Positions 7,514 through 14,503 of a stretch of 14,804 nt of DNA are shown here, in pieces (position 1 is the stretch's first letter; each line of letters begins with the position of its first letter). The position numbers and the translations under genes are program-made. The stretch comes from an uncultured Clostridia bacterium (GTDB lineage Bacteria; Bacillota_A; Clostridia; UMGS1840; HGM11507): contig CAKRUL010000007.1 of the NCBI GenBank assembly GCA_934403665.1, forward strand, positions 1-14,804, in the 5' to 3' direction. Under the pieces are notes generated by a model. That model was given only the letters and a program-made list of their open reading frames with translations. It ran no database searches and was not told where the DNA came from.

Positions 7514-7542
7514 TTGAAAATTTTCAGAAAATATGCTATCAT
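7514..7542 (+). promoter_or_regulatory. Promoter for the A-type flavoprotein gene
   Basis: TTGAAA (7514-7519) and TATCAT (7537-7542) have a 17-base spacer, with TGC just before the -10 box (extended -10). The leader to the ATG at 7596 is about 47 bases. No clear PerR-like or NorR-like operator was recognised. Confidence 0.7.
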
Positions 7543-7595
7543 TTTAACATAGAGTAAAACCATTTGATTGTCAGAACCAGAAGGAGAGAACAGGA

Positions 7596-8762
7596 ATGAA
7601 AATTACAAACGATATCCAATATATCGGCGTGAACGACCACAAGGTTGATTTGTTTGAAGGGCAATATGTTGTGGAAAACGGAATGTCTTATAACTCTTAT
7701 CTGATCAAGGATGAAAAAATAGCGGTTATGGACACGGTTGACATTCATTTCACAGAAGAATGGCTTGACAATGTGAAGCAGGCTCTGGACGGACACCGGC
7801 CGGATTATCTGATTATTCAGCATATGGAACCGGATCATTCCGCAAGCATCGCCCGCTTTATGGAGAGATACCGGGAGACAAAAATTGTTGCAACCGCAAA
7901 GGCTTTTGTCATGATGAAGCAGTTTTTCGGAACGGATTTCGGCGACTGCAAAATAACTGTAGGGGAAGGTGACACGCTGTCTCTCGGAAAACATACGCTA
8001 ACCTTTGTCACGGCGCCTATGGTTCACTGGCCGGAAGTGATGGTCACTTATGACAGTCAGGACAAAGTTCTCTTCTCCGCAGACGGATTCGGCAAATTCG
8101 GTGCTTTGGACGTGGAAGAAGACTGGGCATGCGAAGCACGGCGCTATTATATCGGCATTGTTGGAAAATACGGCGCACAGGTGCAGGCTCTGCTCAAAAA
8201 AGCCTCCCGGCTGGACATTGAAATCATCTGTCCGCTGCATGGTCCTGTGCTGACTGACGATTTAAGCGACTACCTCAAACTTTATCATACTTGGTCCTCC
8301 TATGCGGTTGAGACAGACGGCATTCTGATTGCTTATACCTCCGTATACGGTAACACCAAAAAGGCGGTGGAATTGCTGGCGGACAAGCTTCGGGAAAAAG
8401 GATGCCCGAACGTCGTGGTCACTGACTTGGCACGTTGCGACATGGCAGAGGCTGTCGAGGATGCTTTCCGTTACGGCAAGCTGGTTTTGGCTACCACCAC
8501 ATACAACAACAGCATCTTCCCGTTTATGCGCGAATTTATCAATCATTTGACTGAACGGAATTTTCAAAACCGCACGGTAGGCTTCATCGAAAACGGCACC
8601 TGGGCTCCGGTTGCCGCAAAAACGATGCGGCAGATGCTGGACGGTTGTAAACAATTAACTTACACCGATACTGTTGTTCAGATCAAATCCGCACTCAGCG
8701 AAGAAAGTCTTGCACAACTGGAAGCATTGGCAGACGAGCTTTCCGGCAATACTGCCCTTTGA
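7596..8762 (+). CDS. fprA: FprA-family A-type flavoprotein (flavodiiron protein)
   Basis: 388 residues; ATG at 7596 with AAGGAGAG about 9 bases upstream. Flavodiiron proteins reduce O2 to water and/or NO to N2O in the cytoplasm of anaerobes, protecting oxygen-sensitive enzymes. The N-terminal metallo-beta-lactamase-like domain (residues 1-235) carries the diiron ligands: H76-M-E78-P-D80-H81, H144, D163 and H215. The C-terminal flavodoxin-like domain (from about 242) starts ILIAYTSVYGNTKKAVE, with the FMN phosphate-binding loop T248-SVYGN-T254, and later has ATTTYNN and GFIENGTWAP. Length is typical of a class A protein without fused rubredoxin or flavin reductase, so electrons must come from a rubredoxin or similar partner encoded elsewhere; none is in the window. 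It is monocistronic. The O2 or NO preference cannot be read from the sequence. Confidence 0.95.
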   Translation: MKITNDIQYIGVNDHKVDLFEGQYVVENGMSYNSYLIKDEKIAVMDTVDIHFTEEWLDNVKQALDGHRPDYLIIQHMEPDHSASIARFMERYRETKIVATAKAFVMMKQFFGTDFGDCKITVGEGDTLSLGKHTLTFVTAPMVHWPEVMVTYDSQDKVLFSADGFGKFGALDVEEDWACEARRYYIGIVGKYGAQVQALLKKASRLDIEIICPLHGPVLTDDLSDYLKLYHTWSSYAVETDGILIAYTSVYGNTKKAVELLADKLREKGCPNVVVTDLARCDMAEAVEDAFRYGKLVLATTTYNNSIFPFMREFINHLTERNFQNRTVGFIENGTWAPVAAKTMRQMLDGCKQLTYTDTVVQIKSALSEESLAQLEALADELSGNTAL

Positions 8763-8814
8763 AAAAAGAGAATAAAGGGTTGTGAAAATTAAGAAATATT
8801 TCATTTCCTAAAAA

Positions 8815-8853
8815 GGCGCTGCAGCAAATAAGATTTTATTTTGCTGCAGCGCC
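8815..8853. terminator. Bidirectional terminator between the flavoprotein and acyltransferase-like genes
   Basis: A perfect 14-bp GC-rich inverted repeat (8815-8828 with 8840-8853) encloses an 11-base AT-rich loop. It lies 52 bases past the flavoprotein stop and 17 bases past the end of the convergent acyltransferase-like gene. On the minus strand the stem is followed directly by five U residues (8810-8814), a textbook intrinsic terminator. On the plus strand the following CTGCTGGTTTTC is a weaker U-rich tail. Confidence 0.85.
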
Positions 8854-8870
8854 CTGCTGGTTTTCTCATT

Positions 8871-9932
8871 TTAAATCAAGAGAAAACCGCCCCGTACATA
8901 GATTTGTCCGCCGTTTTTCATCAACGCTTGTGTCTTTCTCATTAAGGTACTCGTTGGTTCTACGGAAAGCGGATCTTCCACATCCATCCCGAAAATCCAT
9001 TTATCAACCAAATGAGAATGACTCTTAGCGATATTTCGGGTGAACAGATTGGAAAACCGAACAATGTTTGACTCAGGAGACAGCATTTCCTTTGCCTCAT
9101 TGGACAGCAACCAGGAAGTACAAACGAATCCTTTTATGTTATAGTGCGGAAAATAGTTCCGAAAGAAAGAAATGCCTTCCTGCATGGACTGTTTACACGC
9201 ATCATAATCCATCCTGCCGATTGCAGGAATATGGACGCCCAAAACATCTTCCTGATTGCCCAATACCATTTCCCATCCGCTCAGATTCACCGTTTCCGGT
9301 TCCAAAGAAACGAGACCGGTACTTTGATTGACCAAATGCGCCGTCAGCAGATCCCCTTTTCGCTCATATACCGTTTTCTTTACTGCCGGTTTTTCATAGA
9401 CAGAATCCCCGTCCTCTTCCAGCTCTACGCCTCCCTTTGCGACAACAAGAACAGATCCGTTTTTCGTGTATACCTCGGTCGGATTCGTATATTTACTGAT
9501 TTGATACTGAAGCCTTCCAATCCGATAGAGTTCCCCGAGAAAGTGATTCAGAATCCACCCATCCTCCGAAAATCCATCTTCCCGAAACATTGCTTTGTGG
9601 TTGGATATCCATAGATTAATGTCCCGTATGGTTTCCTCCACAATCTTCTCCGGTATGCCCAATTCCTTCTGCTTCTGCAGATACAACGGAAATCCAATGC
9701 TATACAGATAGAGACTGACAGCAGGCAGATTATCTCCAAGCATTGCCGCATATTCTTCACGAATGCCCTTTAACTGATTTAAAAAGCCCTCTCTGTTCCT
9801 GTCTATAAATAAGGTATTTGCGGCACTCTGTGTTTCTTTATGAAACATCTGGTTTTCTTCCGCCAACACCGAGAGTTCTGAAATTTTTCTTTTGCAAATT
9901 TCGCTGTCGATAAAATCAACAAGCCTTTCCAC
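8871..9932 (-). CDS. Two-domain acyltransferase-like protein (NAT_N / GNAT-like C-terminal type)
   Basis: 353 residues from a GTG start at 9932, with AAAGGA about 10 bases upstream. No signal peptide or membrane helices are seen. The layout matches the family annotated as acyltransferase domain-containing protein. An all-helical N-terminal part (about residues 1-145, with AVSLYLYSIGFPLYLQKQKELGIPE) leads into a segment LYRIGRLQYQISKY. A GNAT-like C-terminal domain follows, with the family blocks LGVHIPAIGRMDYDACKQSM (231-250), FFRNYFP (256-262), GFVCTSWLLS (268-277) and ESNIVRFSNLF (287-297). Substrate and acyl donor are unknown for this family, and I see no catalytic residue I could assign safely. 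The stretch at 160-200 (ELEEDGDSVYEKPAVKKTVYE) is charged and may be a linker or insertion. It has its own promoter and terminator, so genomic context gives no functional hint. Confidence 0.78.
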   Translation of the reverse strand: MERLVDFIDSEICKRKISELSVLAEENQMFHKETQSAANTLFIDRNREGFLNQLKGIREEYAAMLGDNLPAVSLYLYSIGFPLYLQKQKELGIPEKIVEETIRDINLWISNHKAMFREDGFSEDGWILNHFLGELYRIGRLQYQISKYTNPTEVYTKNGSVLVVAKGGVELEEDGDSVYEKPAVKKTVYERKGDLLTAHLVNQSTGLVSLEPETVNLSGWEMVLGNQEDVLGVHIPAIGRMDYDACKQSMQEGISFFRNYFPHYNIKGFVCTSWLLSNEAKEMLSPESNIVRFSNLFTRNIAKSHSHLVDKWIFGMDVEDPLSVEPTSTLMRKTQALMKNGGQIYVRGGFLLI

Positions 9933-9979
9933 GATGACACATCCTTTTCTTTTTATCTATGAGCTGGTTTTCACAGTTT

Positions 9980-10008
9980 ATGATATCACGAAATTTGTCG
10001 GGTGGCAA
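9980..10008 (-). promoter_or_regulatory. Sigma-A promoter for the acyltransferase-like gene
   Basis: On the minus strand TTGCCA (10003-10008) and TATCAT (9980-9985) have a 17-base spacer; the GTG start codon is about 48 bases beyond the -10 box. The spacer contains TTTGTCGGG (9994-10002 on the plus strand), a 7-of-9 match to the 0A box, which I regard as chance. Confidence 0.68.
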
Positions 10009-10073
10009 GAACCTTTTTCAATATTCCTGAAGAATCGGAGAACCTTATCCGGATTGTGAAGCTTTCACCAGAT

Positions 10074-10115
10074 TTGACTGTCCTTCATAAGATAGAGAAG
10101 AATATTCTTATCTTA
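10074..10115 (+). promoter_or_regulatory. Possible ytaF promoter overlapped by a palindrome
   Basis: A good -35 box, TTGACT (10074-10079), is followed 18 bases later by a weak -10 candidate, AAGAAT (10098-10103). That candidate is the left half of a perfect 12-base palindrome, AAGAATATTCTT (10098-10109). Outer arms TAAGAT (10088-10093) and ATCTTA (10110-10115) extend the symmetry, with a 4-base insertion on the left. It ends just before the ribosome site of ytaF. It could be an operator or an RNA hairpin. Confidence 0.4.
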
Positions 10116-10130
10116 CATGGAGGTGCTTCT

Positions 10131-10694
10131 ATGGTTCCGGTTATTCTCTTTGCCTTGTCAGCCACAAGTGACAGCTTTGTCATTGGGTTCAATTATGGGG
10201 CACGCAATATTAAAATCCCTGTCTTCTCCAATTTGATTGTCACACTCATCTGCTTTTCCGGCACCTATCTTGCAATGGCGGCAAGCTGTTTTCTGAGTCG
10301 CTTTCTTCCGGAAAATATTTCTGTGCTGTCCGGAGCCATTATTTTAATGGGGCTTGGATTTTATATGTGCTTTCAATGTCTGCATACACCGAAAAAAAAT
10401 CGCTGCGACTGCGTGGATTCCAATCATTCCCAGGTCATAGAATGGAAGGAAGCCGTTCTTTTGGGAATCCTTCTGTGCTGCAATAACATGGGCGCGGGCA
10501 TCGGGGCAGGCATCAGCGGCCTTTCCCCTGTTGCCACCTCCGCCGCTTGTTCCCTTTTCAGTTTTCTTTTTCTCTTCAGCGGCCACTTTGCCGGATGCCA
10601 TATTTTCTGTAACATCCTCAAAAAATTTTTAGAATTAGGCTCCGCGGCGATTCTGATTGGCATGGGAACTGTTCCCCTTTTCCGGTTGTTCTGA
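10131..10694 (+). CDS. ytaF: YtaF-type sporulation membrane protein (MntP-like family)
   Basis: 187 residues from ATG at 10131, chosen for the strong GGAGGTG 5-7 bases upstream; an open extension to 10002 overlaps the promoter region and is unlikely to be coding. The protein is very hydrophobic with about six predicted helices and an internal two-fold repeat, as in the YtaF/MntP family. The first half has VILFALSATSDSFVIGFNYG (D14 in helix 1), and the second has LLGILLCCNNMGAGIGAGIS (residues 110-129). A polar, Cys-containing loop (KKNRCDCVDSNHSQ, 88-101) joins them. YtaF is found in spore formers and named for a sporulation role, but its transport activity is not established. Two points to note: it is a little shorter than usual, and the acidic residue often seen in the second repeat is Asn here. 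It is transcribed alone and converges with nagB. Confidence 0.82.
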   Translation: MVPVILFALSATSDSFVIGFNYGARNIKIPVFSNLIVTLICFSGTYLAMAASCFLSRFLPENISVLSGAIILMGLGFYMCFQCLHTPKKNRCDCVDSNHSQVIEWKEAVLLGILLCCNNMGAGIGAGISGLSPVATSAACSLFSFLFLFSGHFAGCHIFCNILKKFLELGSAAILIGMGTVPLFRLF

Positions 10695-10715
10695 ATCGAT
10701 AAATTTGCCCGGAAT

Positions 10716-10759
10716 CAAAAGGACCGTTTCGGAAATTTTATCCCGAAACGGTCCTTTTG
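10716..10759. terminator. Bidirectional intrinsic terminator between ytaF and nagB
   Basis: A perfect 17-bp inverted repeat (10716-10732 with 10743-10759) encloses a 10-base loop. The outer part of each arm is an A or T run, so transcripts from either side end in UUUU after a GC-rich core. It lies 22 bases past the ytaF stop codon and about 100 bases past nagB. Confidence 0.88.
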
Positions 10760-10862
10760 CCTTCTGCTTTAAGATTCTTCAAGCCCACATCGCTGACAGA
10801 GCCTGTTGCAAAAATGAAAATCAGATTCCCATCAAAAAGCTCTGCAATGCAACATTTTTTGA

Positions 10863-11585
10863 TTAGCCGTTATAAGCCTCGTCATCCACAATGACAGTCA
10901 CATCGTGGTGCCCTTTCAAAAGAGTGACCGGAGTTTGTGTGGTCAATCTGTCTCCAAGGATTTTGGTCACGACATCATGTTTAGATTTGCCGGAGATGAG
11001 AACGAGGATTTTTTTCGCTTTCATAATAGAACCCATTCCCATGGTAAGAGCGCTGGTCGGAACCAAGTCGATGGAATCGAAGAAACGGGAATTGGCTTCA
11101 ATCGTAGACTGCGTCAAACCGGTCAGATGTGTTTTTTCATACAACGCTTCTTCCGGTTCGTTAAAACCGATATGTCCGTTCACACCAACTCCAAGAACCT
11201 GAATATCGATTCCTGCGGATTCTTCCATCGCTTTTTCATACCGTTCGCATTCTGCCTGATAATCATCTGCCTGTCCGTTTGGAATATCGATATTGTTTTT
11301 ATCAATGTCAATATGAGCGAACAGATTCTCGTTCATAAAATAGTAGTAGCTCTGATCATTGGTTTTTTCAATTTTATAATACTCGTCCAAATTGAAAGTG
11401 TGCACTTTTTTGTAGCTGACTTCGCCGTTCTTATAAGCCTCGATCATCTTCTGATACATCCCGATAGGCGTAGAACCTGTCGCAAGCCCCAGGATGCTGT
11501 CCGGCTTTTCTTTCACCTGATCCACCATGATTTTCCCCGCAATTGCGGACATTTCGTCATAGTCTTTGCAACGAATGATTTTCAT
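10863..11585 (-). CDS. nagB: Glucosamine-6-phosphate deaminase NagB
   Basis: 240 residues; ATG at 11583-11585 with AGAGGTG 7 bases upstream. It converts glucosamine 6-phosphate to fructose 6-phosphate and ammonia in the cytoplasm, linking amino-sugar use (for example from peptidoglycan or mucin) to glycolysis. Visible family features are the phosphate-binding loop LGLATGSTPIGMY (32-44), the catalytic aspartate in FNLDEYY (D67), and GVGVNGHIGFNEP (132-144) containing H138 and E143. The Asn at 136 replaces the Asp of the E. coli enzyme, as I recall being common in Firmicute NagB. Length is the short Firmicute type without the C-terminal allosteric extension of E. coli NagB. The usual partner nagA is not adjacent; the gene is monocistronic with its own promoter. 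A GntR-type operator was not recognised. Confidence 0.96.
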   Translation of the reverse strand: MKIIRCKDYDEMSAIAGKIMVDQVKEKPDSILGLATGSTPIGMYQKMIEAYKNGEVSYKKVHTFNLDEYYKIEKTNDQSYYYFMNENLFAHIDIDKNNIDIPNGQADDYQAECERYEKAMEESAGIDIQVLGVGVNGHIGFNEPEEALYEKTHLTGLTQSTIEANSRFFDSIDLVPTSALTMGMGSIMKAKKILVLISGKSKHDVVTKILGDRLTTQTPVTLLKGHHDVTVIVDDEAYNG

Positions 11586-11651
11586 AACAAAACACCTCTA
11601 CACTTATTTTAATTGTTTAATTTTCTTCCCGAATAAAATTCATTTTTGTTT

Positions 11652-11680
11652 ATTATACTCCCTTTTCTGCCATAATACAA
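11652..11680 (-). promoter_or_regulatory. Sigma-A promoter for nagB
   Basis: On the minus strand TTGTAT (11675-11680) and a perfect TATAAT (11652-11657) have a 17-base spacer. The leader to the ATG is about 60 bases and AT-rich. No catabolite-response element was identified. Confidence 0.7.
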
Positions 11681-11787
11681 GTAAGGGCAAGGTTATTTTA
11701 ATGTTTTTATTATCTATGCTTTGAACAAACGGGAAATTCGTGAATGATTCTATGCGGATTCTTCTCAAAAATGAATTTCAAATTTTG

Positions 11788-11793
11788 TATAAT
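11788..11793 (+). promoter_or_regulatory. Probable -10 box for the nucleotidyltransferase fusion gene
   Basis: A perfect TATAAT lies 57 bases before the ATG at 11850. The -35 region at the right distance (TCAAAA, 11765-11770) is poor, so the promoter may need an activator. The rest of the 264-base region between nagB and this gene is AT-rich and shows nothing else I can support. Confidence 0.45.
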
Positions 11794-11849
11794 TCCCCCA
11801 ATTCTCAGACATACTAAAGGAAACGACTGAGGAAAGGAAAGGATTTCAC

Positions 11850-14213
11850 ATGAAGGCAGTGATCATGGCAGGTGGGGAAGGAACCCGATTAAGACCTTTG
11901 ACTTTGAGCGTTCCAAAGCCGATGGTGAATGTTTTAAACCGCCCAATGATGGCACATATCATTGCGCTCTTGAAACAGCACGGCATCACGGAAATTGCAG
12001 TAACGCTTCTTTACCTTCCCCATATTGTCCGAGATTATTTTGGGGATGGAAGCCGTTTCGGTGTGCATCTGGAATATTTTGTTGAAGAAAAGCCGTTAGG
12101 AACTGCCGGAAGCGTGAAAAATGCGGAGGAATTTCTCTCGGAAGACTTTTTAGTGATCAGCGGAGACTGTCTGACCGATATCAATTTAGAAAAGGCAATC
12201 TCCTTTCACAACCGCAATCATGCCGCCGCCACCATTGTGCTGTCCGAAGTGAAGAATCCATCGGAATACGGCATCGTTGTCACCAACGAGGAAGACCGCA
12301 TCCAGCGCTTTTTAGAAAAACCAAGCCCCGGCGAAGCATTCTCCAGCACGGTAAACACCGGAATCTATCTTCTGAACAAGAAAATTTTATCCTATTTTGA
12401 GCCGGGGAGCAATCTGGATTTCTCCAAGGATCTGTTTCCCATGATTCTGAAAAACAAAGAACGCTTTTTCGGATATCGTGCACCCGGCTATTGGTGTGAT
12501 ATGGGCGACTTAAAAGCCTATCTTCGCTGTCACCGCGATCTGCTGGACGGGAAAGTGCATCTTCCGCTGGCCGGAATCATTCGGGACAAAGGAGTCTTTC
12601 TGGAGGAGGGCGCTTTTTTGGAAGTGGGCGCAACCATCATGCCTCCGGTTTATATCGGGAAAAATACTTATATCGAGTCGGGCGCGGAAATTATGCCTTA
12701 TTCCGTAATCGGTTCCTCCTGCGTCATCTCTGACCGCGTGAAAACCGCCAGTTCCGTGATCGACTGCGGCGCTTATCTGGACGAGGGAAGCTATACAGAC
12801 GGCGCGGTTCTTGGCAAAAAAGTGATTCTGAAAGAAAATGCCAAGATCTATGAAGGAGCAGTGATCGGCGAGGAAACCGTGATCGGTGCAAACTCCATTG
12901 TCAAACCGGATATTAAAATATGGCCGAATAAGCTGATTGAAGATGAAAGCGTTGTCAATCTGAGCATTGTAAACAGCGAGCGTCTGCATCGCAAGCTGTT
13001 CGGCTACCGAGGAATCAGCGGAACGCCGGGAGTTGATTTCACGCCGGAAAACATCGCAAAACTCAGCGCCTGTTTCGGTGCTATGAATAAAATGGGCAAG
13101 CTGGCTGTAGCCTGTGATGGACACCCCGCTTCTTATATGGCAAAAACAGCGCTTACCTCCGGGGCAATGTCCTCCGGCATAAAAGTCTATGATTTCGGGC
13201 AAAACCTTCTGTCCGTTGTTCGGTCGGCTGTCAGCTTTTACGGATTAAAAGGCGCAATATATGTCTCTTTCCGCTTTAAAAAATTACAGATTGAGTTTCT
13301 TGATGCAGACGGAGCAAATATCGACCGAAAAACGGAAAAAGCGCTTGAAAACCTGATGGGACGGGAGGACTTTGCCCGGGTGGGCAGTCATCAGATCGAA
13401 TCACCCCTTTTTCTTGAAAATTATAAAAACTATTATTTCAAAACCATGTTCAACCGTTTTTATCTGAACAAAATTGACCGTTTCATCTATTTGAAGACTT
13501 CCTCCGCTTTGGTGGACGAATACTGCGATCAGCTGTTTGAGGAAGTATTGATCAAACCCGTTCGTTTAAAAGACAAAGTCATGAAAAACGGGGAGATCAC
13601 CGCCTGCATTTCCGAGGACGGAGAGCGCCTCACTCTGCATGCGGAGGACGGCAGCGAAATTCGAAATGACAAGATGTTTATGCTCATCATTCTGGTTTTG
13701 ATGAGCGACCGCAGCAACGGAAAAATCGTGATCCCCCCCTATCTGAGCCGAAAAGCGGTTCGCCTTGCGGAAAACAACGGCGCAGAAGTGATTGTCAGCA
13801 AAAACTCAGATTCCGATTTTATGAAAGAAATGCTGCGTCAAAATGCACAGGAAGAGTTTCGGATGTGTTATGACGCAGTGTATGCGCTTTCCAAAATCAT
13901 GGAATATCTGGCAACAAAAAATCTGCGGCTCTGCGATATCACGCACAACCTCCCCGAAGTTTTTAAGGCACACCGCAGAGTGCGCCTTGCACAGGATGAC
14001 AGGGCATCGGTCATGCAAAACCTCCTGACACAGCATGGGAACGAGGACCTTCAGCTTTTGGACGGCATTAAAATTAACAAAAAGGATGGCTGGGTTTTTA
14101 TCGTTCCGGACAACAAAAAAGCCTCTTTTGCCATTATCACCGAGGGAATCAATGAAGAATATGCCAATGAATTGTGTGATTTCTACGAACGGGAGCTGAA
14201 AAAACAGTCCTAA
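11850..14213 (+). CDS. Sugar-1-phosphate nucleotidyltransferase / left-handed beta-helix / phosphomannomutase-like fusion
   Basis: 787 residues; ATG at 11850 with AAAGGA 7 bases upstream. Residues 1-235 are a complete nucleotidyltransferase domain that joins a sugar 1-phosphate to an [14 protein letters not shown] (8-18), K23-P, SGDCLTD (104-110), LEKP (155-158), NTGIYL (169-174) and WCDMGD (215-220). Residues about 245-365 are hexapeptide repeats of a left-handed beta helix ([19 protein letters not shown]). From about 380 ([10 protein letters not shown]) to the end it follows a phosphomannomutase layout, but the active-site motifs are worn. The phosphoserine loop reads YVSFRF (471-476), the metal loop ISEDGER (587-593), and the last phosphate loop VPDNKKASF (752-760). 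Such fusions, often labelled mannose-1-phosphate guanylyltransferase/phosphomannomutase, occur in Firmicutes, Actinobacteria and cyanobacteria. The likely product is a nucleotide sugar for envelope glycans; the exact sugar and NTP are not readable. Single gene. Confidence 0.88.
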   Translation: MKAVIMAGGEGTRLRPLTLSVPKPMVNVLNRPMMAHIIALLKQHGITEIAVTLLYLPHIVRDYFGDGSRFGVHLEYFVEEKPLGTAGSVKNAEEFLSEDFLVISGDCLTDINLEKAISFHNRNHAAATIVLSEVKNPSEYGIVVTNEEDRIQRFLEKPSPGEAFSSTVNTGIYLLNKKILSYFEPGSNLDFSKDLFPMILKNKERFFGYRAPGYWCDMGDLKAYLRCHRDLLDGKVHLPLAGIIRDKGVFLEEGAFLEVGATIMPPVYIGKNTYIESGAEIMPYSVIGSSCVISDRVKTASSVIDCGAYLDEGSYTDGAVLGKKVILKENAKIYEGAVIGEETVIGANSIVKPDIKIWPNKLIEDESVVNLSIVNSERLHRKLFGYRGISGTPGVDFTPENIAKLSACFGAMNKMGKLAVACDGHPASYMAKTALTSGAMSSGIKVYDFGQNLLSVVRSAVSFYGLKGAIYVSFRFKKLQIEFLDADGANIDRKTEKALENLMGREDFARVGSHQIESPLFLENYKNYYFKTMFNRFYLNKIDRFIYLKTSSALVDEYCDQLFEEVLIKPVRLKDKVMKNGEITACISEDGERLTLHAEDGSEIRNDKMFMLIILVLMSDRSNGKIVIPPYLSRKAVRLAENNGAEVIVSKNSDSDFMKEMLRQNAQEEFRMCYDAVYALSKIMEYLATKNLRLCDITHNLPEVFKAHRRVRLAQDDRASVMQNLLTQHGNEDLQLLDGIKINKKDGWVFIVPDNKKASFAIITEGINEEYANELCDFYERELKKQS

Positions 14214-14223
14214 GCCGCTCTGC

Positions 14224-14244
14224 GGCGCACATTTTTTGTGCGCC
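14224..14244 (+). terminator. Small hairpin after the fusion gene, possible terminator
   Basis: An 8-bp stem, GGCGCACA (14224-14231) with TGTGCGCC (14237-14244), encloses a TTTTT loop 10 bases past the stop codon. An overlapping alternative, GCCGC/GCGGC (14214-14226), cannot form at the same time. There is no U run after the stem, so termination strength is doubtful. Confidence 0.45.
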
Positions 14245-14293
14245 TGTTCCAACCGTCCGCGGAAACACAACGGAGAAATATTTGAAAAAAGTG

Positions 14294-14322
14294 TTTCTTT
14301 CTTCCGCAATTTGTGATATACT
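14294..14322 (+). promoter_or_regulatory. Extended -10 promoter for RNase J
   Basis: TATACT (14317-14322) is preceded by TGA (extended -10) and, 17 bases upstream, by a weak TTTCTT -35 box (14294-14299). Transcription would start near 14329 and give a leader of about 175 bases. Confidence 0.55.
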
Positions 14323-14362
14323 ATGAGATGAGTGATTTTATGTTCGGATAATTCTGCGTTGT

Positions 14363-14409
14363 CAGACCAACAAGAGGGGATCGTTCGGAATCCTTTCCCC
14401 TGCGGTCTG
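14363..14409 (+). promoter_or_regulatory. Structured 5' leader element of the RNase J mRNA
   Basis: Two nested inverted repeats fit one stem. The outer helix is CAGACC (14363-14368) with GGTCTG (14404-14409), and the inner helix is AGGGGA (14375-14380) with TCCCCT (14396-14401). They are joined by a 6-by-2 internal loop and capped by a 15-base loop. The element lies between the promoter and the start codon. I do not recognise it as a known riboswitch. Confidence 0.45.
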
Positions 14410-14503
14410 CCTTTCAAATATGATGATTCGGTAATGAACGGATTTAAAGAACATCTTTGTGAAGATGTTATGCGTGATGAAAAATGAATATGGAGGTAAA
14501 AAC

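Noticed and set aside
10831..10863. ATCAAAAA / TTTTTGAT inverted repeat at the end of nagB as its terminator
   Set aside because: The stem is entirely AT-rich and overlaps the stop codon; the 17-bp hairpin at 10716-10759 is a much better terminator for nagB.
12510..13202. 230-codon open frame on the minus strand
   Set aside because: It lies fully within the nucleotidyltransferase fusion gene, whose motifs are clear; it is a shadow frame.
14214..14244. Mutually exclusive hairpins as an attenuator
   Set aside because: The two stems do overlap, but both are short, follow a stop codon and lack a U run; ordinary 3' end structure is enough to explain them.
14332..14487. 51-codon GTG-initiated frame upstream of RNase J
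   Set aside because: No ribosome site, a GTG start almost at the predicted transcription start, no recognisable product, and it overlaps a structured RNA element; noted only as an alternative.
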